A stretch of DNA of 64,000 nt from Mycobacteroides saopaulense (GTDB lineage Bacteria; Actinomycetota; Actinomycetes; Mycobacteriales; Mycobacteriaceae): the NCBI RefSeq assembly GCF_001456355.1, contig NZ_CP010271.1:2356001-2420000 (forward strand), given 5' to 3'. A model generated the notes under the pieces. It had not been told where the DNA came from. It was given only the letters and a program-made list of their open reading frames with translations, and did not search any database. A program made the translations under genes and the position numbers. Below are positions 1-8,584 of the stretch, one piece after another. How positions within the stretch are numbered: the first letter of the stretch is position 1; every line of letters starts with the position of its first letter.

Positions 1-282
1 GCCGGGAAATATCCCGCGCCCCTCCGGCGCTTGCACGATCCCGGCCTTGACGCGCTTGTGCGCCTTCATCTTCGAGATGTCCTGGCCCTCGAAAAAGATC
101 GTCCCGGAACTCAGCGGAACCAAACCAGAGATGGCGCGCATGGTGGTCGACTTGCCGGCGCCATTGGAACCGAGCAGGGTGACCAACTCGCCTTCCCGCA
201 CATCGAACGAGAGCGTGCTGACCGCCTGGATCGGGCCGTAATGGACCCCTACGTTGTTGAGTTTCAGCTGTACGGGAGGCAT
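1..282 (-). CDS. livF: Branched-chain amino-acid ABC transporter ATP-binding protein LivF, 3' end cut by window
   Basis: This is the N-terminal 94 residues of a LivF-type ATPase, one of the two nucleotide-binding subunits of a branched-chain amino-acid or amide importer at the inner face of the membrane. The start ATG at 282 directly abuts the livG stop codon (283-285), so the two genes are surely co-translated. A Walker A motif GSNGAGKST lies at residues 38-46. The Q-loop region with QAPEGRGIF, typical of LivF, lies near residues 84-92. The remainder runs off the window at position 1. It is the last visible gene of the livK-H-M-G-F operon. The substrate cannot be told from sequence; branched-chain amino acids, urea or short amides are all transported by this family. 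Confidence 0.93.
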   Translation of the reverse strand, partial: MPPVQLKLNNVGVHYGPIQAVSTLSFDVREGELVTLLGSNGAGKSTTMRAISGLVPLSSGTIFFEGQDISKMKAHKRVKAGIVQAPEGRGIFPG

Positions 283-1218
283 CTACCTCTCGCTTTCGGT
301 GTCGGTTGCGGGCGAGTCCAGCCAACCGGGTCCATGGAGGTCTTCATCGGCGACGCCCAGGTACGCCTCGATCACGGCTGGGTCGTTTCTGACCTCGATG
401 GGCAGGCCGTCCGCGATCTTCCTGCCGAATTCGAGGACGACGATCCGATCGGTCACGCCCATGACCAGCTTCATATCGTGCTCGATGAGCAGCACCGTGT
501 ATCCGTAATCGCGGATGCGTTGGATGAGCTCGATCAGCGATTCCTTCTCGCTGGGTGTGAAGCCGGCCGCCGGCTCGTCCAAGCACAGCAGCTTGGGCTC
601 GGTGGCAAGGGCCCGGGCGATCTCAAGTCTGCGCTGACTGCCGTACGGCAGATTCTTGGCCTTGACGTCCGCCACGTCGGCGATGCCGACGAAGTCGAGC
701 AGCCCCATTCCCACGTCGACGGCATAGTGTTCCTCGCGGCGGTGCCTCGGTGTGCGCAGCAGCGCGCCCAAGACCGAGGTCTTATGGCGCGCATCGGTTC
801 CCACCGCGACATTCTCCAGTGCCGTCATCTCCCCGAACAGCCGAATGTTCTGGAACGTGCGGGCGATCCCTCGACGGGTGATCTGATGGCGCCGCAACCT
901 GCGTAGTGGCTTACCGTTGAACACGATGCTGCCGGAGGTCGGTTTGTAGACGCCGGTGATGGCGTTGAAGCAGGTGGTCTTGCCCGCGCCGTTCGGGCCG
1001 ACCAGGCCCAGGATCTCGCCACGGCGGATGTCGAAGCTCACCCCGTCGAGCGCCTGCAGACCGCCGAATTTGAGGGTTAGTTCCTTGACCTCGAGCAGCA
1101 CCTCGGGCTCGACGGAATCGGCCTCGACGTCCTCGGAGGGCTCAGCCACGGCCTCGGACTCGACCAGCTCGGCGCAGACCTGGTCGTCTTCGGGTGTGGA
1201 GTTCTCGGGTTCGGTCAT
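283..1218 (-). CDS. livG: Branched-chain amino-acid ABC transporter ATP-binding protein LivG with acidic N-terminal extension
   Basis: A 311-residue LivG-type ATPase. Walker A (GPNGAGKTT) is at residues 74-82, a signature-like PYGSQRR at about 191-197, Walker B (LLCLDEP) at about 210-216 and the H-loop His at about 247. The ABC domain begins only near residue 41. Before it is a strongly acidic tail, rich in Glu, Asp, Val and Ser, which typical LivG proteins of about 255 residues lack. The start ATG at 1218 overlaps the livM stop by 4 bp, and no Met, Val or Leu codon nearer the domain has a better context. Together with LivF it should form the ATPase pair driving LivH and LivM. Confidence 0.92.
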   Translation of the reverse strand: MTEPENSTPEDDQVCAELVESEAVAEPSEDVEADSVEPEVLLEVKELTLKFGGLQALDGVSFDIRRGEILGLVGPNGAGKTTCFNAITGVYKPTSGSIVFNGKPLRRLRRHQITRRGIARTFQNIRLFGEMTALENVAVGTDARHKTSVLGALLRTPRHRREEHYAVDVGMGLLDFVGIADVADVKAKNLPYGSQRRLEIARALATEPKLLCLDEPAAGFTPSEKESLIELIQRIRDYGYTVLLIEHDMKLVMGVTDRIVVLEFGRKIADGLPIEVRNDPAVIEAYLGVADEDLHGPGWLDSPATDTESER

Positions 1219-2384
1219 GCCGGTGCCTCGGCTTCATCCTGCTTCCTGGTGCCCAATCGCTCAGATGTTTTGCGCCAGTAAGCCATCAGCTTCTGATGAG
1301 CGGGAAACAAGCCCTGTGGGCGGAAGATCATCAGCACAACCAGTGCCAATCCGAAGAACAGATACTTCAGATTGCCCAGATCGACGCCCTGCACCTGTAC
1401 ACCCAGCAGACGATTCGGCAAGTACACGATGATGAAGGCGCCGAAGACCACGCCCAGTTTGTTGCCCTGCCCGCCCAGTACGACGGCACACAGGAACAGC
1501 ATCGAGTTGATGATGTTGAAGGTGGGCGACGCCACGTATTGGACCTGGCCCGCGTACAGGGCGCCGGAAAGTCCACCGATACTCGCGCCAATCACAAAGG
1601 CCCACAACTTGAACCGAAATGTGGGCACTCCCATCATCTCGGCGGCGTCCTCGTCTTCCCGGATGGCCACCCACGAGCGCCCCACCCGGCTGCGCTCCAG
1701 ATTGCCCATCAACACCAGCACCACCGCAATCAGGCAGAGCCCCAACCAGTACCACCACACGCCATAGTTCAGGTGCCCGCCCGAATTCGCGCTGGAAAAG
1801 ACCCCGCCGCGGACGTACTGCTCCCCCACGTGCGGATAGGCGACCTTGTGCAGACCGCGCGGCCCGTTGGTGACCTCGAGGTTGTCGGCGAGTAACCGGA
1901 TGATCTCGCCGAATCCCAGCGTCACAATGGCCAAGTAATCGCCCCGTAGCCGCAGTGTGGGCGTGCCCAGCAGCAGGCCGAAGCAGGCGGTGATGGCCAC
2001 GGCGATGGGCAGACAGGACAACCACGCCCAGTCCGAGCTGAAGAACGCCGAGGTTCCCATCCGATTCCACGGACTGTCCGGACTGGTGAGCAGGGCTACC
2101 GTGTATGCGCCGATGGCGTAGAACCCGACGTATCCCAGATCGAGCAATCCTGCTTGCCCCACAACCACATTGAGACCTATCGCGATGAGGGCGACCATCG
2201 CGAACTGGGCCATCACTCCGCCGAAGCTGGTGTTGGGAGTGTCCAGGTACGGGATCTTCCACACCGGAAGCAGCGCTAGGAGCGCGAACCCGATGAGGCC
2301 GTACGCCCATTGCACGGGGCGGGCCAATTCAGACCACCACCGGCGTATCGAGTCGCCCGGTGCCAGGGCGCGCGGCGCGCTCAT
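1215..2384 (-). CDS. livM: Branched-chain amino-acid ABC transporter permease LivM
   Basis: A 389-residue polytopic membrane protein of the LivM family, with multiple hydrophobic segments from about residue 27 to 365. The conserved EAA-like loop region ([20 protein letters not shown]) is at about residues 242-261, the surface that contacts the ATPases. It forms the permease heterodimer with LivH. The start ATG at 2384 overlaps the livH stop by 4 bp and the gene in turn overlaps livG by 4 bp. The C-terminus is a charged cytoplasmic tail. The family assignment is firm; the transported solute is not determined by the sequence. Confidence 0.92.
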   Translation of the reverse strand: MSAPRALAPGDSIRRWWSELARPVQWAYGLIGFALLALLPVWKIPYLDTPNTSFGGVMAQFAMVALIAIGLNVVVGQAGLLDLGYVGFYAIGAYTVALLTSPDSPWNRMGTSAFFSSDWAWLSCLPIAVAITACFGLLLGTPTLRLRGDYLAIVTLGFGEIIRLLADNLEVTNGPRGLHKVAYPHVGEQYVRGGVFSSANSGGHLNYGVWWYWLGLCLIAVVLVLMGNLERSRVGRSWVAIREDEDAAEMMGVPTFRFKLWAFVIGASIGGLSGALYAGQVQYVASPTFNIINSMLFLCAVVLGGQGNKLGVVFGAFIIVYLPNRLLGVQVQGVDLGNLKYLFFGLALVVLMIFRPQGLFPAHQKLMAYWRKTSERLGTRKQDEAEAPA

Positions 2385-3451
2385 GCCTTGGCCCGCCCTA
2401 GACTCTCACCGAGAATGCCGGTGGGGCGGAACATGAGTACCAGCACCAACAGGACGAATGCCACCACATCGCGCCACTGGGTTCCGAACACGGCTTGCCC
2501 GTAGTTCTCCATGACGCCCAGCAGCAGGCCGCCGAGCAGCGCACCGCGAAGATTGCCGATGCCACCGAGCACCGCGGCAGAGAATGCCTTGATACCCAAG
2601 AGGAATCCGCCGGAGTAGATGATGCCCTGCGGGACCTTCAGTGTGTACAGCAGCGCCGCGGCTCCGGCCAGCAGGCCACCGATGACGAACGTGGTCATGA
2701 TGATCCGCTCGCGGGAGACACCCATGAGGGTGGCCGTCGTCGAATCCTGTGCGACCGCCCGAATGCCGCGGCCGAACTTGGTGTGGTTGATCGCGATATC
2801 CGTGAGGAGGGCCAGCACCAGTGCCGCGGCCACCACGACGACGGTGACATTGGTGATCGTGGCCTGGAACGGGATGTGATGACCGCCGACGTCGAAGGGA
2901 CCGAATGTCCACACCGGTCTGGGTGTCACCAGCCTGATCGGCTGTTGCGCGTTACTGCCGCCGTAGCCCTTGAGGATCTTCGGAAGTACGAAATGCACGA
3001 ACTCCTGGATGACGAAGGACATCCCGATGGCCGTGATCAAGAAGGTCAGCGGGCGTGCGCCCCGGCGGCGCAGTGGACGGTAGGCGACCGCTTCCAATCC
3101 CAACGCCGTGGTGGCCGAGACCGCCATCGCGATCAGCATTGCGACACCGAGATACAGCACGGTCAGCGAGACACCCTTGTTGTAGGCGTTGCCTCCCGGT
3201 GAGAAGCCGAGTATCACATCCAGCGCGAAGTACGCGCCGAACATGCCCAGCATGAAGACCTCGGAGTGCGCGAAGTTGATGAGCCGCAACACCCCGAAGA
3301 CCAGTGTGTAACCCACCGCGACCAACGCGTAGATGGCTCCCCACGCCAAACCGTCGATCGTCAGCTGTCCGATGCTGCTCCACAGTCCGTGCAGATCGAA
3401 CGAAATTGTGCTGGCCTGCACACCCGTCTGCGCCATCCACCCCGAAATCAT
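2381..3451 (-). CDS. livH: Branched-chain amino-acid ABC transporter permease LivH
   Basis: A 356-residue LivH-type permease with about eight hydrophobic segments, and the LivH-typical stretch GVLRLINFAHSEVFMLG near residues 53-69. It is the partner of LivM. The start ATG at 3451 lies 30 bp after the livK stop. A second Met is at residue 6. No good Shine-Dalgarno precedes the ATG, but a TAGGCT box lies 9 nt upstream (3461-3466), so an internal, nearly leaderless promoter is possible in addition to read-through from livK. Confidence 0.92.
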   Translation of the reverse strand: MISGWMAQTGVQASTISFDLHGLWSSIGQLTIDGLAWGAIYALVAVGYTLVFGVLRLINFAHSEVFMLGMFGAYFALDVILGFSPGGNAYNKGVSLTVLYLGVAMLIAMAVSATTALGLEAVAYRPLRRRGARPLTFLITAIGMSFVIQEFVHFVLPKILKGYGGSNAQQPIRLVTPRPVWTFGPFDVGGHHIPFQATITNVTVVVVAAALVLALLTDIAINHTKFGRGIRAVAQDSTTATLMGVSRERIIMTTFVIGGLLAGAAALLYTLKVPQGIIYSGGFLLGIKAFSAAVLGGIGNLRGALLGGLLLGVMENYGQAVFGTQWRDVVAFVLLVLVLMFRPTGILGESLGRAKA

Positions 3452-3460
3452 TTGCGGCTG

Positions 3461-3466
3461 AGCCTA
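3461..3466 (-). promoter_or_regulatory. Possible -10 box of livH
   Basis: The minus strand reads TAGGCT 9 nt before the livH ATG. No convincing -35 hexamer is seen, which is common in mycobacteria. It would give an almost leaderless livHMGF transcript separate from livK. Confidence 0.35.
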
Positions 3467-3481
3467 GTCCCCTCGAATGTC

Positions 3482-4666
3482 CTACGTGACCTTATACACC
3501 CAGATGAGTGTCGAGGTTAGCTCACCGTTCTCGTTCCACTTGTATTCACGCGCCACACCTTGCCCCTGGTAGGTCCTGACCCAGTCGAGCAATCCGGCCC
3601 GAGTCGTCTTTCCCGCGTCGATTCCTTTGAGCAGGATCGTGGCCAGGTCGTATCCTTCCGTGCTGTAGGTCCCCGGCTCCTGGTTGAACTTCGCGGTGTA
3701 CTCCTTGGCGAAGGAATCCGAGGCGGGCCCGCACGGGCAGGACAGCAGCGCGTCCTTAGAGGAATCTCCCGCCTGCTTGACGAACTCCATGTCCTTGGTG
3801 CCGTCGGCCGACACGAAGGTCGCGGTGACCCCGGCGTTGCGCAGCTGTTGCACCAACGGCGCAGCTTCCGCGTAGTAGCCGCCGAAGAACACCGCATCCG
3901 GTGTCGCGTTCTTGAGCTGCGTGACAGCCGCGGAGAAGTCTTTGTCCCCCTTCTTCACCGAGGCGTTGCAGTCATTTCCGAGCGTCCCGCGCACCGCGTT
4001 GGCCAATCCGGATCCGTAGTCGGTGCTGTCGTCGACCACGCAGATCTTCTTCTGCCCGAGTGTCTTCTTGAGGTAGTTGGCCACGGCCGGACCCTGTACC
4101 CCGTCGTTGGCAAGGCCGCGGAAGAACGTCTTCCACCCCTGCTGGGTGAGCGTCACGTTGGTGGCGGAGGCGGTGGTGGACACCAGACCCGCCTCGCTGA
4201 AGATCTGGCCCGTCGACTTCGTCTCCCCGGAGAACCCGGGCCCGATGAGCCCGACGATGGTCGGGTCGCCGATGATTTGCGGGGCGATGTTGCTCGCGTT
4301 CTGCGGCAGGCCCTCGGTGTCGAATTCGCGGAGTTTGACCTGACAGCCGGGATTGGCGGCGTTGTGCTTGTCGATCGCCAGCTTCGCGCCGTCGAGGATG
4401 TTGATCCCCAGCGCCGCGTCGGGTCCGTTCAGCGCGCCGGCCATGGCCAGAGAAACGTTGGCGCACTGTGCTTTTCCTTCACCAGCCGGGTCGGCCGGCG
4501 ACGTCGCGTTGGATGCCGGCACCTCACTCCCGTCCTGGGCGATCTGAACCAGCGGCGAGATCTTCAGATTGGTCTGATTGGAGTCATCCGACTGAGAGCC
4601 GGCGTGACAACCGGCTAGGGCGAGGGTTACCGCGCCCAGCATCAACACACTCGCGCGTGCACGCAC
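3482..4666 (-). CDS. livK: Branched-chain amino-acid ABC transporter substrate-binding lipoprotein
   Basis: A periplasmic-binding protein of the LivJ/LivK (type 1) family that captures the substrate for LivHMGF at the outer face of the membrane. I place the start at GTG 4666, because GGAGGT sits 4 nt upstream (4671-4676). A longer reading from 4705 would bury the signal peptide. From this start the protein has 394 residues. It begins with Arg residues, a hydrophobic segment and a lipobox ending LAGC at about residue 20, so it is a lipoprotein. The body shows the family pattern, with ligand-loop elements near GPGFSGETKS and STTASATN in the first lobe and FFGGYYAEAAPLVQQL in the second. It is the first gene of the liv operon. 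Confidence 0.9.
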   Translation of the reverse strand: MRARASVLMLGAVTLALAGCHAGSQSDDSNQTNLKISPLVQIAQDGSEVPASNATSPADPAGEGKAQCANVSLAMAGALNGPDAALGINILDGAKLAIDKHNAANPGCQVKLREFDTEGLPQNASNIAPQIIGDPTIVGLIGPGFSGETKSTGQIFSEAGLVSTTASATNVTLTQQGWKTFFRGLANDGVQGPAVANYLKKTLGQKKICVVDDSTDYGSGLANAVRGTLGNDCNASVKKGDKDFSAAVTQLKNATPDAVFFGGYYAEAAPLVQQLRNAGVTATFVSADGTKDMEFVKQAGDSSKDALLSCPCGPASDSFAKEYTAKFNQEPGTYSTEGYDLATILLKGIDAGKTTRAGLLDWVRTYQGQGVAREYKWNENGELTSTLIWVYKVT

Positions 4667-4720
4667 GATTACCTCCGAATGGCTGGGGCCGACAGGTCGA
4701 AACAAAAACGCTGATCAGAA

Positions 4721-4726
4721 AACATA
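4721..4726 (-). promoter_or_regulatory. Possible -10 box of the liv operon
   Basis: The minus strand has TATGTT, about 55 nt upstream of the livK GTG, in an AT-richer stretch. The -35 is weak. It would give a leader of about 50 nt carrying the GGAGGT ribosome site. Confidence 0.35.
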
Positions 4727-4763
4727 GCCAACCGGGAGGCAACGCGCAGTGCTTACCCGAGTT

Positions 4764-5381
4764 TCAGCGCGGCGCGTCGGTGTCCAGCGTTTCCAGCACC
4801 ACTTCGGCAACGCGCTTCATGGTGGTGCGGCGGTCCATGGCGGCACGCTGGATCCATTTGAAGGCCTCGGGTTCGGTGAGGCCCTGGGTGGACTGTAGGA
4901 CGCCCTTGGCACGCTCGACCAGCTTGCGGGTCTCCAGCCTGTCGGCCAGCGTCTGAACTTCCTTCTCCAGCGCGGTGAGCTCCCCGAAACGGCTGACCGC
5001 CACCTCGATGGCGGGCACCAGGTCGGTCTTGGAGAACGGCTTGACCAGGTATGCCATGGCGCCGGCGTCGCGGGCCTTCTCGACCAGGTCGCGCTGACTG
5101 AATGCGGTGAGGATCACGATCGGGGCGATGCGCTTGGTGGCGATCTCCGACGCGGCGTCAATGCCATCGCGGCGCGGCATCTTCACGTCCATGATCACCA
5201 GATCGGGCTTGAGCTCCTCGGCGAGGTCGACGGCTTCCTGCCCATCTCCCGCCTGTCCCACCACGTCATAGCCCTCTTCGTGGAGCATCTCGACCAGGTC
5301 GAGGCGGATGAGGGCTTCGTCTTCGGCGACGAGCACGCGGCGAGCGGGTGCCGCCGGTTCGGTGTTCTGAGGGCCGGTCAT
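4764..5381 (-). CDS. pdtaR: ANTAR-domain response regulator PdtaR
   Basis: A two-domain response regulator that closely matches mycobacterial PdtaR (Rv1626). The receiver domain has Glu20/Asp21 in the acidic pocket, phospho-acceptor Asp65 (VIMDVKMP), Thr92 and Lys114. It is followed by a helical ANTAR RNA-binding domain from about residue 140 to 195, containing ETRKLVERAKG and WIQRAAMDRRTTMKRVAE. PdtaR proteins are phosphorylated by the PdtaS kinase, encoded elsewhere, and act on RNA hairpins near terminators. I choose ATG 5381 (205 residues) because it matches the family start MTGP. An in-frame ATG at 5390 adds three residues, and neither has a clear ribosome site. It stands alone, facing away from the tRNA. 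Confidence 0.92.
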   Translation of the reverse strand: MTGPQNTEPAAPARRVLVAEDEALIRLDLVEMLHEEGYDVVGQAGDGQEAVDLAEELKPDLVIMDVKMPRRDGIDAASEIATKRIAPIVILTAFSQRDLVEKARDAGAMAYLVKPFSKTDLVPAIEVAVSRFGELTALEKEVQTLADRLETRKLVERAKGVLQSTQGLTEPEAFKWIQRAAMDRRTTMKRVAEVVLETLDTDAPR

Positions 5382-5450
5382 GGCGACCATTGTGACGCAT
5401 GTGGTCGTGTGAACGGCGATACCCTGGTGAAAGTGACGAGCGCCATCCCT

Positions 5451-5456
5451 TAAGGT
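5451..5456 (+). promoter_or_regulatory. Possible -10 box of the tRNA gene
   Basis: TAAGGT lies 49 nt before the mature tRNA 5' end, in the pdtaR-tRNA intergenic region. A -35 is not clear (GTGAAA-like at 5427). It would start transcription near 5463 with a short 5' leader to be trimmed by RNase P. Confidence 0.35.
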
Positions 5457-5505
5457 GGGAGATCGCGCGACCGGCCACCGGCCGTCAAAGCGCCGATAAC
5501 GCCAG

Positions 5506-5582
5506 GCCCTCGTATCCCAACTGGCAGAGGAAACGGATTCAAAACCCGTGCAGTGTGAGTTCGAATCTCACCGAGGGCACCA
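5506..5582 (+). tRNA. tRNA with Leu anticodon CAA, class I shape, CCA encoded
   Basis: The acceptor stem pairs GCCCTCG (5506-5512) with CGAGGGC (5572-5578), followed by discriminator A and an encoded CCA (5580-5582). The T arm is GTGAG/CTCAC around TTCGAAT. The anticodon loop TTCAAAA (5538-5544) puts CAA at 5540-5542, which reads the Leu codon UUG. The variable region is only 5 nt (5550-5554), whereas bacterial tRNA-Leu normally carries a long extra arm. The anticodon stem closes on an A-C mismatch (5537/5545) and the D stem also has one C-A pair. The gene is clearly tRNA-like; its charging identity is uncertain. It may be a second, atypical Leu(CAA) tRNA or a specialised tRNA. Confidence 0.88.
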
Positions 5583-5690
5583 CAACGTTCATGTTCGGTC
5601 CATGAGGTGCCCGACGCCCCTGGACGGGTGGGCGATGTCGAAAGTCACCGAGGGGGCCACGGACTACCGCCCTCATGCTTTGATTCCCGC

Positions 5691-6239
5691 ATGAATCGAG
5701 CGATTGTCGGCCTGCTGACGCTCGTGGTGTGTGCCGCTACGGTCACCGCGTGCCAGGCATCGTCCGGTATCACCCGGATGTCGGGGGCATCGTCGACAGG
5801 CACGTCAACCGCCACGACGAAGACCTTCACCGCGTCGACCGTGCCCAGGTCCACCTCGATTTCGCCGGCCCCCAATGCCGGCGCCGAAGAGCCGGCCAAG
5901 CGCATCCGCGACGCGTTCCGTAGCCTGCAGAACCCCGTCATCGCCGCTACCAAGGACGCAACAGGCAGCTATGACATGCCGGTGCCACCCCAGCCGTCGG
6001 CGTCGGGACCAACCGCCTACATCGGGGCGCTGTGCACCGGCGGCCCGCCGATCAACATCGCTCTCGACGGCACGCCCGTGCCCGGCGGTGGCCTGTGTGG
6101 AGACGATCCCGGCAAGGTGGGCATCATCGTGATGCTCCTTGCCGTCAGAGCCGATCCGGCGGCGCCGCACACCGTCAAGGTGCAAGGAGCCGCCGGTCAG
6201 CACAGCTGGGTGTCAATGGCCTACGGCCAGATGTATTAA
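5691..6239 (+). CDS. Hypothetical lipoprotein, mycobacterial type
   Basis: A 182-residue protein starting at ATG 5691. A longer in-frame reading would place non-secretory residues before the signal peptide. The first 20 residues form a lipoprotein signal (Arg, hydrophobic core, VTAC), so Cys20 should be lipidated and the protein anchored outside the membrane. A low-complexity Ser/Thr/Ala-rich linker follows to about residue 60. Next is a folded domain containing a Cys pair (ALCTGG and GLCGDD), ending with HSWVSMAYGQMY. I recognise no enzyme motif. It resembles small mycobacterial lipoproteins of unknown function. It stands alone between the tRNA and a convergent gene. Confidence 0.8.
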   Translation: MNRAIVGLLTLVVCAATVTACQASSGITRMSGASSTGTSTATTKTFTASTVPRSTSISPAPNAGAEEPAKRIRDAFRSLQNPVIAATKDATGSYDMPVPPQPSASGPTAYIGALCTGGPPINIALDGTPVPGGGLCGDDPGKVGIIVMLLAVRADPAAPHTVKVQGAAGQHSWVSMAYGQMY

Positions 6240-6252
6240 CCCGCCCGGCCGT

Positions 6253-6624
6253 CTAGCCGACGTCGGTACAGGTGACCCCGGGGTTCTCACAGTCGGCACC
6301 GGTGTCACCGGGCGCACTGACCCAGCCGTTGTCGTCGTCGTGTCCGGGACCGAGATCGGATTCGGGCGGGTTGTTGTCGGAACCGCAAACCACCCAGGCG
6401 TTCTCGCACTGGGAACCCGCGCCGCGGGGCAGATAGCCCCAGCCGCTGTTTCCGTCGTCACTTGGCTGGTCGACCAGCGATCCGTGCGAAGGCGAGTTGG
6501 GCGCGCCCGGGACCGGAGGCGCCGGAGACGGGTCGGCCGAGGCCACCACCGTTCCGAATCCGACGAAGGCAGCGGCGACCACACCGACGGCGGGCGCCAC
6601 GATGAGACGGGCGATGGAGTTCAT
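6253..6624 (-). CDS. Small secreted acidic protein with a duplicated Cys-Glu-Asn motif
   Basis: A 123-residue protein starting at ATG 6624, preceded by GAGGTG. The signal peptide is about 30 residues and ends in an ASA-type cleavage site before DPSPAPP. The mature part is Pro/Gly/Asp rich. It carries two copies of a Cys motif, CENAWVVC and CENPGVTC, separated by a very acidic linker (GPGHDDDNG). The four cysteines suggest two small disulfide loops in the cell wall or medium. I do not recognise a named family or function. It is convergent with the lipoprotein gene, with a 13-bp gap. A TACATT -10-like box is present on the minus strand at 6660-6665. Confidence 0.75.
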   Translation of the reverse strand: MNSIARLIVAPAVGVVAAAFVGFGTVVASADPSPAPPVPGAPNSPSHGSLVDQPSDDGNSGWGYLPRGAGSQCENAWVVCGSDNNPPESDLGPGHDDDNGWVSAPGDTGADCENPGVTCTDVG

Positions 6625-6771
6625 GGGCACCTCATTCAATGGCCGACAGATACAGGACAAATGTACTCTCACGCACAGGATTTACAGATGATCTTGGTAG
6701 GAACCGCACACCATGTCTAACCCCTACCGATGTGGCACGCGACGCGTCGCCGCGTGCTAAGACTGGCGATC

Positions 6772-7248
6772 ATGACTCTCGCCACACTCGTCGACATCCA
6801 CGAGATCACCGAACTCAAGTACCGCTATGCCCGCACCCTCGACAACAAGCTGTGGGATGAATTCGCCGACACACTCACCGAGGACGTCCAGGCGACATAT
6901 GGCACCGCGGTACATGGTGCACCCCTTGAGTTCACCTCGCGTGCAGGTGTTGTCGACTACATGCGTTCCTCGCTGACCACCGACATCACCAGCGTGCACA
7001 CCATGAGCCATCCCGAGATCCACGTAGACGGCGACTCCGCTACCGGGAGCTGGGCCATGAGCGATGTCGTCATCGTCCCGGCGCATCACGTCCTCATCAC
7101 CGGGACCTCGTACTACACGGATCGATACCGCCGTGATGCGGACGGGAAATGGCGCATCAGCTACATCTCCTATTACCGGCTGTACGAGGCCATGCAGAAC
7201 ACCAAGGACATCGGTTTCAACCTGATCGCGAACCGCTGGTCGCAGTAG
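6772..7248 (+). CDS. NTF2-like / SnoaL-fold protein
   Basis: A 158-residue protein of the nuclear transport factor 2-like (SnoaL_4) superfamily. It has the opening helix DIHEITELKYRYARTLD, the DEFADTLTEDV segment, a central TMSHPEIHVDGDSATGSWAM strand pair and the closing KWRISYISYYRLYE. Members act as small dehydratases, isomerases or ligand carriers; the substrate here is unknown. I start it at ATG 6772, as family proteins begin with such a helix. There is no Shine-Dalgarno, but TAAGAC lies 8 nt upstream, so a leaderless start is possible. It may be read as a monocistron just upstream of the glycan locus. Confidence 0.78.
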   Translation: MTLATLVDIHEITELKYRYARTLDNKLWDEFADTLTEDVQATYGTAVHGAPLEFTSRAGVVDYMRSSLTTDITSVHTMSHPEIHVDGDSATGSWAMSDVVIVPAHHVLITGTSYYTDRYRRDADGKWRISYISYYRLYEAMQNTKDIGFNLIANRWSQ

Positions 7249-7262
7249 CGCTCAGAACCGGG

Positions 7263-7268
7263 TACCCT
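7263..7268 (+). promoter_or_regulatory. Possible -10 box of the nucleotide-sugar operon
   Basis: TACCCT lies 54 nt before the GTG at 7322. Initiation near 7275 would give a leader of about 45 nt carrying AAGGAGG. The -35 is weak. Confidence 0.35.
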
Positions 7269-7321
7269 AGCGCCGAGTTTGGAGACATCCGTACTCCACA
7301 TTGCTGGCTAAGGAGGAACCG

Positions 7322-8584
7322 GTGCGCTGCCGCCTGTGCGACTCGACGCAGCTGCTCAGCGTGGTGGATCTGGGCGCCACCCCGCCCTGTCAGAAGTTTC
7401 TGCATGCGGCCGAGCTCGATCTTCCGGAGCCCACCTACCCTCTGCACTTGAGACTCTGCCGGGATTGCATGTTGCTGCAGATCCCCGCGCTGATCAGCCC
7501 CGAGGAGAACTTCACCGAGTACGCATACTTTTCGTCGTACTCCGACAGCTGGGTCGACCACGCGCGCTCATATGTCACCAACTCCATTGCACGACTGGAA
7601 CTTTGCCCCGACCGCCACGAAGACTTCGTTGTCGAGGTGGCCAGCAACGACGGCTACCTCCTGCAACACGTCGTCGCAGAGGGGATTCGCTGCCTTGGGA
7701 TCGAACCCTCGGTGAATGTCGGACAATCGGCGCGCGACAAGGGTGTTCCGACGCTGACGGCATTCCTGGACGAGGACACCGCCGCCCGCGTTCGTGCCGA
7801 GCACGGCCCCGCCCGCCTTGTCGCCGCGAACAACGTCTACGCGCACATCCCGGACTTGCGCGGTTTCACGCGCGCCCTGCGCGGGCTGGTCGCCGACGAC
7901 GGTTGGGTGAGCATCGAGGTGCATCACGCGCTCAATCTCATCGAACTCGGCCAGTTCGACACCATCTATCACGAACATTTTCAGTATTACACCGTGCTGG
8001 CGGCCCAAAGGGCGCTCGCGGTGGGAGATCTGGAAGTTGTCGATGTCGAACTCCTTGATACACACGGTGGTTCGATCAGGGTGTGGGCGCGTCCGCGCGA
8101 ATGCCGTCCCAAGATTGCGCCGTCGGTGGCCGAGGTCCTGGAGTTGGAACGGCGTGCCGGCCTGCACGAACTGTCCGGGTACGAGCGGTTCCGCGCCACG
8201 ACAGAGCGAATTCGCTTGGAACTCTTACAGTTCTTGCTCACCAGTAAGGCGCGAGGCAAGACCGTCGTGGGCTACGGTGCGCCCGGCAAGGGCAACACCC
8301 TGCTGAACTACTGCGGCATCCGAACCGACCTGCTGGCTTACACCGTCGACCGGAACCCCTACAAGCAGGGCATGTACAGCCCGGGTACCCGAATTCCGGT
8401 GCACTCCCCCGAGCGCATCGACGAGGACAAGCCCGATGTGGTGCTGGTGCTGCCCTGGAATCTGGAAACCGAGATCACGCAACAGTTGCGGCATATCGGC
8501 GAATGGGGCGGCAAGCTCGTTTATCCGCTGCCGCAGCTGCATGTCGTCGAACCCCACGTCGAGCCCGAAGGAGCATCGGTATGA
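7322..8584 (+). CDS. Class I SAM-dependent sugar C-methyltransferase (Methyltransf_13/14 architecture)
   Basis: A 420-residue protein of the family that includes TylC3-type NDP-hexose 3-C-methyltransferases. The N-terminal zinc-binding domain supplies Cys3, Cys6, Cys46 and Cys49. The SAM-binding motif is EVASNDG at residues 106-111, followed by an acidic-strand region near GIEPS. The C-terminal domain carries GYGAPGKGN at about 317-325, as in this family. I start at GTG 7322 because AAGGAGG sits 5 nt upstream; an in-frame TTG at 7301 precedes that site. It should methylate a carbon of a nucleotide-activated ketosugar, but the exact sugar is unknown. It overlaps the next gene by 4 bp and opens the nucleotide-sugar module. 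Confidence 0.85.
   Translation: MRCRLCDSTQLLSVVDLGATPPCQKFLHAAELDLPEPTYPLHLRLCRDCMLLQIPALISPEENFTEYAYFSSYSDSWVDHARSYVTNSIARLELCPDRHEDFVVEVASNDGYLLQHVVAEGIRCLGIEPSVNVGQSARDKGVPTLTAFLDEDTAARVRAEHGPARLVAANNVYAHIPDLRGFTRALRGLVADDGWVSIEVHHALNLIELGQFDTIYHEHFQYYTVLAAQRALAVGDLEVVDVELLDTHGGSIRVWARPRECRPKIAPSVAEVLELERRAGLHELSGYERFRATTERIRLELLQFLLTSKARGKTVVGYGAPGKGNTLLNYCGIRTDLLAYTVDRNPYKQGMYSPGTRIPVHSPERIDEDKPDVVLVLPWNLETEITQQLRHIGEWGGKLVYPLPQLHVVEPHVEPEGASV

Noticed and set aside
5506..7321. tRNA as integration site of the glycan block
   Set aside because: The block starts 1.7 kb away and no second copy of the tRNA 3' end was noticed near its far boundary, so no att pair is supported.
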